7,664 nucleotides of DNA from Prevotellaceae bacterium (lineage in GTDB: Bacteria > Bacteroidota > Bacteroidia > Bacteroidales > UBA932): NCBI GenBank assembly GCA_031288885.1, contig JAITQP010000133.1, forward strand, positions 1 to 7,664, in the 5' to 3' direction. A model generated the notes under the pieces. That model ran no database searches. It was not told the DNA's origin and saw only the letters and a list, made by a program, of their open reading frames with translations. This document shows positions 1-7,630 of the stretch, piece by piece (within the stretch, counting starts at the first letter, position 1; each line of letters starts with the position of its first letter). The translations under genes were made by a program, and so were the position numbers.

Positions 1-38
1 ATACTGACAAGATTGAAGAAATTAACCTTAAATCGTAA
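1..38 (+). CDS. C-terminal end of an upstream gene (partial, uncertain)
   Basis: Reading from base 3 gives an open frame ending TDKIEEINLKS and a TAA at 36-38, seven bases ahead of the batA start. In Bacteroidales bat operons the gene just before batA is usually a small membrane protein after moxR and a DUF58 gene, so a gene end is expected here. A competing open frame from base 1 ends at TAG 40-42, and eleven codons are too few to choose with certainty or to name a family. Confidence 0.3.
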   Translation, partial: TDKIEEINLKS

Positions 39-44
39 TTAGCC

Positions 45-1046
45 GTGTACGGATACAGTGATATAATTTTTGTGCATCCCAAATTTTTGTGGCTGCTGCT
101 GCTCATACCGCTGCTGGTGGCGTGGTACGTTTTGGTGAGCAACCGGCGCAGGGCAACGCTGCAAATATCGAGCATCGGCGGGCTGCTTGGCGTGCAAAAA
201 GGGCTGCGCTACTACCTGCAGCACGTGCCCTTTGGCTTGTGCTGCGTGGCGCTGGCGTGCATTTTTCTTGCGCTTGCGCGGCCGCAGTCAACCAGCAAGT
301 CGGAGAGCATCTACACCGAAGGGATAGACATCGTTATTGCGCTCGACATCTCGGGCAGCATGCTGGCGCGCGATTTTAGCCCCGACCGCCTGCAGGCCGC
401 CAAGGACATAGGCACGCAGTTTATTGCCGACCGCCTCAACGACCGCCTCGGGCTGGTGGTGTTTGCCGGCGAAAGCTTTACGCAGTGCCCGCTCACCACC
501 GACCGCATCACGCTCATCAACCTGATGAAGGACGTGGAGTGCGGAATGATTGAGGACGGCACGGCCATAGGCAACGGGCTGGCAACCGCCGTTGCCCGCC
601 TCAAGGACAGCAAATCGGTCAGCCGCGTGGTGATACTGCTCACCGACGGCGTGAACAACAGCGGTGAGGTGGCGCCAATAACCGCCGCAGAAATCGCCAA
701 AACATACGGCATACGGGTTTACACCATTGGCGTGGGAACCATTGGCACCGCCCCCTATCCGGACATGACGCCCTTTGGGATACAGCTGCGGCAAATCCCC
801 GTGGAAATTGACGAGGACATGCTCCGCACCATTGCCGAAATGACCGACGGAAAGTATTTCCGCGCAACAAGCAACACCAAGCTGCTGGAGATTTACGGGG
901 AAATAAACAAGCTGGAGCGCGCCAAGGTTGAGGTCGACTCGCTCATACGCCACAAGGAGGAGTACACGCCCTTTGCCCTGCTCGCGCTGGGCTGCTTAAT
1001 CCTTGAGCTGGTAATGAGGTTGACCATTTTAAGGAGAATACCGTGA
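45..1046 (+). CDS. batA: BatA, VWA-domain aerotolerance membrane protein
   Basis: This is BatA, a membrane-anchored von Willebrand factor A (VWA) protein of the Bat complex, associated with oxygen tolerance and envelope stress; its exact activity is not settled. The 333-residue product has two N-terminal membrane segments (about residues 13-32 and 60-79), a VWA domain from about 93 to 285, and a C-terminal membrane segment at about 307-326. The metal-ion-dependent adhesion site is complete: D101-x-S103-x-S105, T173 in DGTAIG, and D201 in LLTDG. The start is GTG at 45. A second GTG at 72 would leave only V-HPKFLW before the first membrane helix and is less attractive, because BatB and BatA relatives carry a few residues before that motif. 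No clear Shine-Dalgarno is present. batB, downstream, is a paralogue with the same layout. The family is certain; the start is less so. Confidence 0.94.
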   Translation: MYGYSDIIFVHPKFLWLLLLIPLLVAWYVLVSNRRRATLQISSIGGLLGVQKGLRYYLQHVPFGLCCVALACIFLALARPQSTSKSESIYTEGIDIVIALDISGSMLARDFSPDRLQAAKDIGTQFIADRLNDRLGLVVFAGESFTQCPLTTDRITLINLMKDVECGMIEDGTAIGNGLATAVARLKDSKSVSRVVILLTDGVNNSGEVAPITAAEIAKTYGIRVYTIGVGTIGTAPYPDMTPFGIQLRQIPVEIDEDMLRTIAEMTDGKYFRATSNTKLLEIYGEINKLERAKVEVDSLIRHKEEYTPFALLALGCLILELVMRLTILRRIP

Positions 1047-1070
1047 GAGTTAAGAACTAAGAGTTAAGAG
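1047..1070 (+). repeat. 7-base tandem repeat directly after batA
   Basis: Three heptads (GAGTTAA, GAACTAA, GAGTTAA) plus a partial GAG begin at the base after the batA stop codon. The 7-base period and the GA-x-TAA-type composition match the arrays before batB and batE. Confidence 0.6.
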
Positions 1071-1071
1071 T

Positions 1072-1186
1072 GGCTTTGTTGCAATGGCAGGCGGCGCCGT
1101 CCCGTAGGGACGGAGAGAGGCGGGGGGGCGTGCCGGTTCTACCAGCATGCTGCCCCTACGGGGCAGCGTCCCGTTGCAACAAAGTC
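1072..1186. repeat. MITE-like inverted-repeat element with two internal hairpins
   Basis: The outer ends form a 16-base inverted repeat: 1072-1087 pairs with 1171-1186 at 14 of 16 positions, and both contain TTTGTTGCAA or its complement. Between them lie two perfect palindromes. One at 1097-1113 has 7-base arms (CCGTCCC/GGGACGG) and a GTA loop. The other at 1149-1167 has 8-base arms (GCTGCCCC/GGGGCAGC) and a TAC loop, which is GTA on the other strand. No coding capacity is seen. A non-autonomous mobile element or REP-type pair (BIME) is the likeliest reading; a clean target-site duplication is not evident. It could also influence batA-batB mRNA stability. Mobility is inferred from shape only. 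Confidence 0.55.
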
Positions 1187-1231
1187 GTTGAGAGTTGATT
1201 AGGAAGCTGCTGAATTGAAATGCAAAAATTT

Positions 1232-1266
1232 GTAATTCGTAATTCCTAATTCGTAATTCCTAATTA
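1232..1266 (+). repeat. 7-base tandem repeat upstream of batB
   Basis: Five heptads in a row (GTAATTC, GTAATTC, CTAATTC, GTAATTC, CTAATTA) end seven bases before the batB ATG. Read on the opposite strand the unit pair is GAATTAG-GAATTAC, nearly identical to the array before batE. No Shine-Dalgarno is present between the array and the start, so the array itself forms most of the batB untranslated leader. Confidence 0.75.
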
Positions 1267-1273
1267 AAAAGCT

Positions 1274-2290
1274 ATGTTTCGTTTTGCACAACCGGAATAC
1301 TTGATTTTGCTGCTGCTCATTCCATTTGCAGCGCTGCTGTACGCGCTTTACCTGCGCAGCCGGCGGAGGGCGCTGTCGCGGTTTGGTAACCTCCAAACGC
1401 TGCGGCAGCTCATGCCCAACGCATCGGTGGCGCGCGGGTGGGTAAAGCTGACGCTGTGGATGGCGGCGTTCGCGTTTTTGGTGCTGGGCATTTGCCGCCC
1501 GCAGCTGGGGGCGCGGGTGAAGGAGGTGAAGCGAAAGGGCGCGGAAATCATCATTGCGCTCGACGTGTCGAACAGCATGATGGCGCAGGATTTTTCGCCC
1601 AACCGGCTGGAAAACGCCAAGCGCGCCATTGCCCGCCTCGTTGACCAGCTGGGCAGCGACCGCATAGGGCTTATCGTCTTTGCAGGCGACGCCTACATTC
1701 AGCTGCCCATCACGAGCGACTACATCTCGGCAAAGCTGTTTCTGAACGCCATCAACACGGGCATTGTTCCCCGTCAGGGAACGGCCATCGGCAAGGCCAT
1801 CGTTACGGCCATCCGCTCGTTTTCGCTGCAAAGCGAAAAGAGCCGCGCGCTCATCATCATCTCCGACGGCGAAAACCACGAGGACGACCCCGTAGAGGCC
1901 GCCCAGCTGGCCGTGAAGGAGGGCATAAAAATTTACACCATCGGCATCGGGTCGCCGCAGGGCAGCCCCATTCCCCTCAAGGAGGGCGGGCTGATGAAGG
2001 ACAGGCAGGGAAACATGGTGGTAACGCGCCTCGACGAGGAGATGCTGGAGAAAACCGCCGCCGCGGGCAACGGCATATACGTGCGCGCCTCCTCCTCCAA
2101 CCTTGGCCTGAGCGACATTGTAGGCGATGTGCGCAAGCTCGACAAGCAGGAGCTGTCGAGCGTTATCTACGAAGATTTTAACGAGCAGTACCACTACTTC
2201 TTTTACGTTGCCGTCATCTTGCTGACGCTGGAGCTGCTGATTATTGAGCGGAAAAAGGGGTGGAATATTTTTAACCGGCCAATAAAATGA
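1274..2290 (+). CDS. batB: BatB, VWA-domain aerotolerance membrane protein
   Basis: BatB is the second VWA protein of the Bat complex and a paralogue of BatA. The 338-residue protein starts at ATG 1274 with MFRFAQPEYL followed by a membrane helix (about 9-27), and has a second helix at about 58-75. The VWA domain spans about residues 90-290, and a C-terminal helix lies at about 307-324, leaving a short basic tail. The MIDAS residues are all present: D97-x-S99-x-S101, T170 in QGTAIG, and D198 in ISDGE. Together with BatA it probably displays a metal-binding VWA face for partner binding, with the TPR proteins BatC and BatE as candidate partners. The 227-base gap from batA is unusually long for this operon and is filled by repeats; the 262 bases downstream are likewise repeats. 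The start is firm because the preceding bases are the heptad array. Confidence 0.95.
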   Translation: MFRFAQPEYLILLLLIPFAALLYALYLRSRRRALSRFGNLQTLRQLMPNASVARGWVKLTLWMAAFAFLVLGICRPQLGARVKEVKRKGAEIIIALDVSNSMMAQDFSPNRLENAKRAIARLVDQLGSDRIGLIVFAGDAYIQLPITSDYISAKLFLNAINTGIVPRQGTAIGKAIVTAIRSFSLQSEKSRALIIISDGENHEDDPVEAAQLAVKEGIKIYTIGIGSPQGSPIPLKEGGLMKDRQGNMVVTRLDEEMLEKTAAAGNGIYVRASSSNLGLSDIVGDVRKLDKQELSSVIYEDFNEQYHYFFYVAVILLTLELLIIERKKGWNIFNRPIK

Positions 2291-2330
2291 GCAAGTTAAG
2301 AGTATTGAGTAGCTCATTAAGCTGCTGATT

Positions 2331-2525
2331 AGCCCTGAAAGGGCTTAATCTTCATAACCGCAGGTCAGCGACCTGCGGAGGAGGAAGTTCCTCATCCCGC
2401 TTTCTGCCTGAAAGGCAGGACATGATATGAGAAAGGAGTGCTGCCTTTCAGGCAGGGAAGTGGTGGTGTGCTGGCTGCCCGCAGGTCGTTGACCTGCGGT
2501 TATGAAAATTCTGCCTTTCAGGCAG
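2331..2525. repeat. Composite palindrome cluster (REP/BIME-like) between batB and hepT
   Basis: Six perfect hairpins with three-base loops lie in under 200 bases. At 2331-2345 the arms are AGCCCT/AGGGCT with loop GAA. At 2358-2378 the arms are CCGCAGGTC/GACCTGCGG with loop AGC. At 2404-2418 the arms are CTGCCT/AGGCAG with loop GAA. At 2441-2455 and 2511-2525 the same CTGCCT/AGGCAG arms have loop TTC (GAA on the other strand). At 2479-2499 the 9-base arms recur with loop GTT. A smaller hairpin at 2381-2393 has GAGGAA/TTCCTC arms. The block 2351-2378 is an inverted copy of 2479-2506 (27 of 28 bases), so the unit is arranged head to head around a central pair of CTGCCT hairpins. There is no real coding capacity. 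Similar sequence is, as far as I recall, dispersed in Bacteroidales genomes; I could not verify this. Confidence 0.75.
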
Positions 2526-2552
2526 AATGGATTTGAAATTATACGAAAAGAT

Positions 2553-2957
2553 ATGAAGTACAATGGAGTAGTTGAACGAAAATTGTTGTTCATAGATGAA
2601 CAGATAAGTTGGCTCGAAAACTTGGAGATTACCTCTTTTGCCATGCTACAAGAAAGCACAATGCTTCAAAATGCTACAGAGCGCGCCCTACAGGTGACAA
2701 TTGAGGCAATAATTGATACCTGTGAACGCATCCTTGCGCTTGAAAATCAGCCGCTGGTAAGCAGCTCAGCGGATACGGTAAAAAAAGTGCAGGAGTTGGG
2801 GATTATCTCTAAAAATCCGGATTACGTCGAAATGGTGGAATTCCGTGATTTTATGCTTCATCGCTATGATGAAGTTGATTTGGAAAGCATTTACGCCATA
2901 GTAAAGAAAAAGTTGCATTTATTCCGCGAGTTTATTCATGACATACGAAATACGTAG
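2553..2957 (+). CDS. HepT-like (DUF86 family) protein, orphan without MntA
   Basis: This small all-helical protein (134 residues from ATG 2553) resembles the HepT/DUF86 family, whose characterised members are HEPN RNase toxins paired with an MntA nucleotidyltransferase antitoxin that AMPylates the toxin tyrosine. The diagnostic R-x4-H-x-Y motif is complete near the C-terminus: R98, H103 and Y105 in RDFMLHRY. A conserved-looking helix around E43-R44 and I53-I54-D55 precedes it, and the last helix runs to FREFIHDIRNT. The alternative ATG at 2502 lies inside the palindrome cluster and adds 17 residues encoded partly by repeat, so 2553, preceded by GAAAAGAT, is preferred. No GSx-SDxD nucleotidyltransferase is encoded in the 262 bases before it or in the rest of the window. 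Base composition is lower in GC than batB or batC (43/120 in 2821-2940), which suggests acquisition. It stops four bases before batC. The fold assignment is strong; toxin activity is inferred. Confidence 0.82.
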   Translation: MKYNGVVERKLLFIDEQISWLENLEITSFAMLQESTMLQNATERALQVTIEAIIDTCERILALENQPLVSSSADTVKKVQELGIISKNPDYVEMVEFRDFMLHRYDEVDLESIYAIVKKKLHLFREFIHDIRNT

Positions 2958-2961
2958 AGCA

Positions 2962-3858
<897 letters not shown>

Positions 3859-3916
3859 CAAAACAAAAGCAGTCAATATATCTTAAAAATTTGGTAATAC
3901 ATACTATCTATACGCT

Positions 3917-5752
3917 ATGCTTAACAAAATTGCTATCGGTTTTAGGGTGATGCTTGCGGCCTTAGCCGCCATGCTCTGCGCGGCGCAGCTTCAGGCGCAA
4001 AACATTCAGCTGGAAATACAGGCGCCGCGCGTGGTAACGGTGGGAGAGGTATTCCGCGTAACGTTTGTAGCCAACGGAAGCGTGAATAACTTCGCGCCGC
4101 CCAGCATGGAGGGATTTGCCATAACCGCGGGGCCGGTGCAGTCGAACAGCACGCAGGTGCACATTGTCAACGGAAAGGTAACGCAAAGCGTAACCTACTC
4201 GTTTGCCTACACGCTGTACGCCGAAAAGGAGGGGAAGTTTACCATCGGGTCGGCAAAGGTAACGTCGGGGAGCGACGAGGCGCAAACGCAACCCTTCGTC
4301 ATAGAGTGCGTCAAGGGCGAGGATGCGCGCGCGGGGCAGCCGCCGCAGGGCGGCGGGCAAAAACCGGCGGCCACCGCCTCCGGCAACGACGCCTCCCTCT
4401 ACTTGGGCGTGGCGCTCAGCAAAACCGAAGTCTACCGCGGCGAGTGCATCGTTGCCGCCACAAAGCTATACTCGCGGGGCAACAACCCCATTAGAGGCTT
4501 TGACAACGTAAAAAAGCCAACGTACAACGGCTTCTGGAGCCAAGATGTGGAGGTTCCTCAGGAGTTTCAGTTTGTTCGGGAAAACGTAAACGGCACGGTG
4601 TACGACGCAGGTTTGCTGTGGAAGCAGCTCCTCTTTCCGCAGCAGTCCGGCGAGCTGACCCTTTCGCCCAGCGAAATAGACGTGATAATACAGGTGCGCA
4701 CAAGGTCGCGCGACATGTTTGAGGATTTCTTTGGCGGAGGCTACCAAAACGTCCGCAGGCACCTGCAGTCAAAAACCGTAAAGGTAAAGGTGAAAGACCT
4801 CCCCGCCGGTGCGCCCGCCTCGTTTTCGGGGGCGGTGGGCAGCTTCAAGGTGGAGGCCTCGCTCTCCAAAAACCAGCTGGTGGCCAACGACGCCACCTCG
4901 CTCACCATCCGCATATCGGGCAACGGAAACCTGAAGCTGGTAAACCAGCCCAAGGTAAACCTGCCCGTGGACTTTGAGCTGTACGACACCAAAACCACCG
5001 ACGCCATCAAAAACTCGGACGCGGGCGCCAGCGGCTACCGGCAGTTTGAAATACCGCTCATCCCCCGCAGCGCGGGCGAGTTCGTCATTCCCCCCATCGA
5101 GTTCTCCTACTTCAACCCCTCCACCGGCAAGTACGTCACGCTGCACACCAAGGAGCTCGCCATATCGGTTGAGAAAGATACCAAATCGCAGCAAACCTAC
5201 ACCTCGTCGGAGGGGCGCAGGGAGGGCATCAAGTTTTTGGGAAAAGATATACGCTTCATCAAAACCGGCGACGCGCTCGCGCAGCACGATAGGCGCTTCT
5301 TTGGCTCCGCTGCGTTCTACCTGCTGTACGCGGCGCTGCTGGCAGTGTTTGCCGCGCTGTACGTATGGCTCAAAAAGCACAGAAAGGACAGCCAAAACGT
5401 GGTGCTGATGCGCAACCGCAAGGCTAACAAGGTGGCGAAAAAGCGGCTGCGCAATTCGGCCCAGCTGCTCAAAATGGGCAACGCGCAAGGCTTCTACGAC
5501 GAGCTGCTGCGCGCCATGTGGGGCTACCTGAGCGATAAGCTGAGCATTCCCGTAGCCGAGCTGTCGCGCGAAAGCGCACGCGAAGCCTTTGCCGAGCGCA
5601 GCATTGAGGAGCCCTACATCGAGGCGTTCATCAGCGTAATTGACGAGTGCGAGTTTGCCCGATACGCCCCAAGCAGCGGGCAAAAGGAAATGGCGCACCT
5701 CTACCGCGACGCCGTAAGCATCATCAGCAAGCTGGAGCAGAGGGTGAAATAG
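3917..5752 (+). CDS. batD: BatD, exported membrane-anchored aerotolerance protein
   Basis: BatD is the largest Bat component, with an exported multi-domain region and a cytoplasmic tail. The 611-residue product begins with a signal sequence (about 1-27, likely cut near LQA/QNI). It continues with beta-rich, immunoglobulin-like repeats starting QLEIQAPRVVTVGEVFRVTF (31-50) and recurring at about 160-262 and 305-418. A linker rich in glycine and proline lies at about 136-156, and a single membrane helix at about 464-484 is followed by a basic cytoplasmic tail KKHRK. The last 120 residues are helical (FYDELLRAMWGYLSDKLSIP). This layout and length are typical of BatD proteins. The start ATG 3917 lacks a Shine-Dalgarno and follows a 58-base AT-rich gap from batC. 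It probably acts with BatA and BatB at the membrane; no catalytic motif is seen. Confidence 0.93.
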   Translation: MLNKIAIGFRVMLAALAAMLCAAQLQAQNIQLEIQAPRVVTVGEVFRVTFVANGSVNNFAPPSMEGFAITAGPVQSNSTQVHIVNGKVTQSVTYSFAYTLYAEKEGKFTIGSAKVTSGSDEAQTQPFVIECVKGEDARAGQPPQGGGQKPAATASGNDASLYLGVALSKTEVYRGECIVAATKLYSRGNNPIRGFDNVKKPTYNGFWSQDVEVPQEFQFVRENVNGTVYDAGLLWKQLLFPQQSGELTLSPSEIDVIIQVRTRSRDMFEDFFGGGYQNVRRHLQSKTVKVKVKDLPAGAPASFSGAVGSFKVEASLSKNQLVANDATSLTIRISGNGNLKLVNQPKVNLPVDFELYDTKTTDAIKNSDAGASGYRQFEIPLIPRSAGEFVIPPIEFSYFNPSTGKYVTLHTKELAISVEKDTKSQQTYTSSEGRREGIKFLGKDIRFIKTGDALAQHDRRFFGSAAFYLLYAALLAVFAALYVWLKKHRKDSQNVVLMRNRKANKVAKKRLRNSAQLLKMGNAQGFYDELLRAMWGYLSDKLSIPVAELSRESAREAFAERSIEEPYIEAFISVIDECEFARYAPSSGQKEMAHLYRDAVSIISKLEQRVK

Positions 5753-5756
5753 CTGA

Positions 5757-5784
5757 GAATTAGGAATTAAGAATTAGGAATTAA
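5757..5784 (+). repeat. 7-base tandem repeat between batD and batE
   Basis: Four heptads (GAATTAG, GAATTAA, GAATTAG, GAATTAA) form a perfect 14-base duplication four bases after the batD stop, followed by a degraded AGATTAAGGA. It ends 18 bases before the batE ATG. Its unit is the reverse complement of the pre-batB array at 13 of 14 positions. Confidence 0.8.
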
Positions 5785-5802
5785 AGATTAAGGATTTTTG
5801 AG

Positions 5803-6564
5803 ATGATTACTGTAAAAAAAATAGCGGCAATTCTTTTGGCGGCTGCGCTGCCGATGTTTGCATGCGCGCAGGTTGATACCGCATGGCAAGAGGCCAACGC
5901 GCTCTACGCCGAGGGCAAGTACGATGAGGCCTCCGGCGCGTACGTGCAGCTTGAGAAGAGCGGAAAAGTCAATCCGGCGCTGTTCTACAACGCGGGGAAT
6001 GCGTTCTACAAGCAGGGCGAAATCGCGAAGGCCATCCTCTACTACGAGCGCGCGCTCCGCCTCGCCCCCGACGACGAGGATATCCGCTACAACCTTGAGC
6101 TCGCCAACCTGCAAACGGTGGACAAAATAGAGCCGATACCGCAATTCTTTGTCGTAACGTGGATACAATCGTTCTGCAACATTTTTGACGTTGACACGTG
6201 GGGCATTTTCGGCGTTGCGCTCTTTGCCGCCACGCTGATGCTGGCGCTCGTGGTGCTGTTTGGCCGCACGTCGCGCCGCAAAAAGGTATCGTTTGCCTTT
6301 GCCGTGGCCTGCCTCAGCATGTCGCTTGTTGCCACCGGCGTTGCCATGCGCGAAAAACGCCACCTCAGCAGCCACATCGAAGCTATTGTGTACGCTCCGG
6401 TAACCTCCGTAAAAGCCTCGCCCGACGCGGGAGGCGTTGACCTCTTTGTGCTGCACGAGGGCACAAAGGTGGAGCGGCTGGAAACTATTGGCAGCTGGGA
6501 GAAAATAAAAACCGCCGACGGCAATCAGGGCTGGCTACCCACAACCGCCATAGAAAACATATGA
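5803..6564 (+). CDS. batE: BatE, TPR and SH3-like membrane protein
   Basis: BatE is the last Bat component. The 253-residue protein has a signal sequence (about 1-22, ending FACAQ), two TPRs (about 26-59 and 60-93; the second includes ALFYNAGNAFYKQGEIAKAI), and two membrane helices (about 132-153 and 161-181). A C-terminal SH3-like domain (about 190-253) has IEAIVYAPVTSVKASPDAGG and a closing GNQGWLPTTAIENI. This TPR-TM-TM-SH3 arrangement is the Bacteroidota BatE layout. SH3-like domains of this type often bind peptides or peptidoglycan, so wall contact is possible but unproven here. The stop codon TGA at 6562-6564 overlaps the trpA ATG (ATGA), which suggests translational coupling between envelope and tryptophan genes. 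No Shine-Dalgarno precedes the start. Confidence 0.93.
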   Translation: MITVKKIAAILLAAALPMFACAQVDTAWQEANALYAEGKYDEASGAYVQLEKSGKVNPALFYNAGNAFYKQGEIAKAILYYERALRLAPDDEDIRYNLELANLQTVDKIEPIPQFFVVTWIQSFCNIFDVDTWGIFGVALFAATLMLALVVLFGRTSRRKKVSFAFAVACLSMSLVATGVAMREKRHLSSHIEAIVYAPVTSVKASPDAGGVDLFVLHEGTKVERLETIGSWEKIKTADGNQGWLPTTAIENI

Positions 6565-7337
6565 CAAACCGCATTGATAATCTTTTTGCCGCAAAGCGCC
6601 GCAACATCCTGTCCGTCTACTTCACGGCGGGCTACCCGCAGCCGGACGACACGGTGGGCATTATTCGCGAGCTGGCCGCGCAGGGCGCAGACATGGTGGA
6701 AATCGGCATCCCCTTTTCCGACCCCATGGCCGACGGGGCGGTCATTCAGCAGAGCGGAGCCGCCGCCCTCAAAAGCGGCATGACGCTGCGCAAGCTCTTT
6801 GGGCAGCTCGAAGGCATTCGCCGCCACGCCTCGCTGCCGCTCATCATGATGGGCTACCTCAACCCCGTAATGCAATTCGGCGTGGAGGAATTTTGCCGCC
6901 GGTGCAGCGAGGTGGGCGTTGACGGCGTAATCATCCCCGACCTGCCCTTCAGCGACTACATGGAGCGCTTCAAGGCGCTGGGCGACCGCTACAACCTCCG
7001 CTTCATCATGCTCATCACCCCCGAAACGTCGGAGGAGCGCATACGCCTGATTGACGAAAACACGTCGGGCTTCATCTACATGGTATCGACGGCATCCACC
7101 ACCGGCGCCAAAGACCGCTTTGACGAGCGCACGCTCGCCTACTTCCGCCGGATTGACGGCCTGAGCCTCCGCAACCCCCGCCTCATTGGCTTTGGCATAT
7201 CCAACAAGGCTACCTTCAACGCCGCCTGCGCCAACGCCAACGGCGCCATCATCGGCAGCGAATTTATCCGTCTGCTCGGCGCTGAGCAAAGCATTGCAGG
7301 CGCAGTAGCGGCGCTCATGAAGAAGGTGAACCTTTAG
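6561..7337 (+). CDS. trpA: Tryptophan synthase alpha subunit TrpA
   Basis: TrpA cleaves indole-3-glycerol phosphate to indole and glyceraldehyde 3-phosphate in the last stage of tryptophan synthesis, passing indole to TrpB in the cytoplasmic alpha2-beta2 complex. The 258-residue length is normal. The catalytic glutamate is E47 in MVEIGIPFSDPMADG, and D58 in the same stretch corresponds to the catalytic aspartate of Escherichia coli TrpA (Glu49, Asp60). Other TIM-barrel signatures are PDLPF (126-130), the flexible loop STASTTGAKDRF (176-187), GFGISN (210-215) and the phosphate-binding GAIIGSEF (228-235). The ATG overlaps the batE stop by four bases. No other trp gene is in the window, whereas Bacteroidales usually keep trpA at the end of a trp operon. 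The flanking sequence shows no trp leader or attenuator; expression probably follows the bat promoter or one within batE. Confidence 0.96.
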   Translation: MTNRIDNLFAAKRRNILSVYFTAGYPQPDDTVGIIRELAAQGADMVEIGIPFSDPMADGAVIQQSGAAALKSGMTLRKLFGQLEGIRRHASLPLIMMGYLNPVMQFGVEEFCRRCSEVGVDGVIIPDLPFSDYMERFKALGDRYNLRFIMLITPETSEERIRLIDENTSGFIYMVSTASTTGAKDRFDERTLAYFRRIDGLSLRNPRLIGFGISNKATFNAACANANGAIIGSEFIRLLGAEQSIAGAVAALMKKVNL

Positions 7338-7386
7338 TGAGCTAATCACTATATAAAATCCAATAAAAATTTACATTAACGGAGAA

Positions 7387-7454
7387 GCACGCTTCGCGGC
7401 ATTGTAATGGCGCAAAGCGTGCGCATTGTAGGGGGGCGGGTTTCAAACCCGCCC
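7387..7454. repeat. Two adjacent palindromes downstream of trpA
   Basis: Arms GCACGCTT (7387-7394) and AAGCGTGC (7415-7422) enclose 20 bases. A second perfect hairpin at 7434-7454 has 9-base arms GGGCGGGTT/AACCCGCCC and a TCA loop. GCATTGTA occurs twice, at 7399 and 7423, as a direct repeat. The second hairpin is followed by only TTT, so it could act as a weak 3'-end structure but is not a convincing terminator. Confidence 0.6.
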
Positions 7455-7485
7455 TTTGTGCATACCACCCGCGCCCGCCCCCTGC

Positions 7486-7541
7486 CGTCATTCCGACCGA
7501 CGCGCGCGAGGTACGAGCGCGCGGAGCGGAGGAACCTCCCC
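7486..7541. repeat. Dispersed CATTCCGACCGA-type repeat with CG-rich palindrome
   Basis: The block begins CGTCATTCCGACCGA and ends GGAGGAACCTCCCC, bracketing a CG-rich palindrome with 7-base arms CGCGCGC (7501-7507) and GCGCGCG (7517-7523). I recognise the outer phrase from intergenic repeats in several Bacteroidota genomes, from memory and unverified. The function is unknown. Confidence 0.45.
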
Positions 7542-7570
7542 GCATACAGCCGTCCCCGCACGCCTCGCGC

Positions 7571-7598
7571 CATTAATCATTAATCATTAATCATTAAC
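7571..7598 (+). repeat. 7-base tandem repeat downstream of trpA
   Basis: Four heptads (CATTAAT three times, then CATTAAC) form a tandem array with the same 7-base period as the arrays near batB and batE, although the unit sequence differs. Confidence 0.8.
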
Positions 7599-7613
7599 AA
7601 CGCGTCTGGGACG

Positions 7614-7630
7614 ATTGCCCGTAGGGCAAT
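7614..7630. repeat. CCC-GTA-GGG hairpin at the window end
   Basis: This is a perfect palindrome with 7-base arms ATTGCCC/GGGCAAT and a GTA loop. The CCC-GTA-GGG core is the same as in the two hairpins between batA and batB, while the outer arm bases differ but still pair. The flanking sequence to 7664 probably belongs to the same repeat, which continues beyond the window. Confidence 0.7.

Noticed and set aside
1199..2317. Long - strand open frame (372 codons) opposite batB, and similar ones opposite batA, batD and trpA
   Set aside because: GC-rich coding sequence commonly leaves the antisense frames open. The translations are low-complexity and match no family I recognise, while the + strand genes are clear.
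2331..2525. CRISPR-like array
   Set aside because: The repeats are palindromes in mixed orientation with unequal spacing and no unique spacers of constant length.
2291..2552. Possible MntA nucleotidyltransferase partner or remnant for the HepT-like gene
   Set aside because: I looked for a G-S-x-S-D-x-D type motif in the + frames and found only repeat sequence. No remnant could be recognised.
2345..2659. A 104-codon open frame on the - strand across the palindrome cluster
   Set aside because: It is built mostly from the repeats, ends inside the hepT-like gene in antisense, has no start context, and reads like repeat-derived hypothetical proteins rather than a real family.
3859..3916. Possible promoter ahead of batD
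   Set aside because: The stretch is AT-rich and contains AAAATTTG, but it does not match the Bacteroidota -7 TAnnTTTG and -33 TTG pattern well enough to call.
7434..7460. Rho-independent terminator after trpA
   Set aside because: The hairpin is strong but followed by only three Ts and then mixed sequence. It matches the repeat family better than a terminator.
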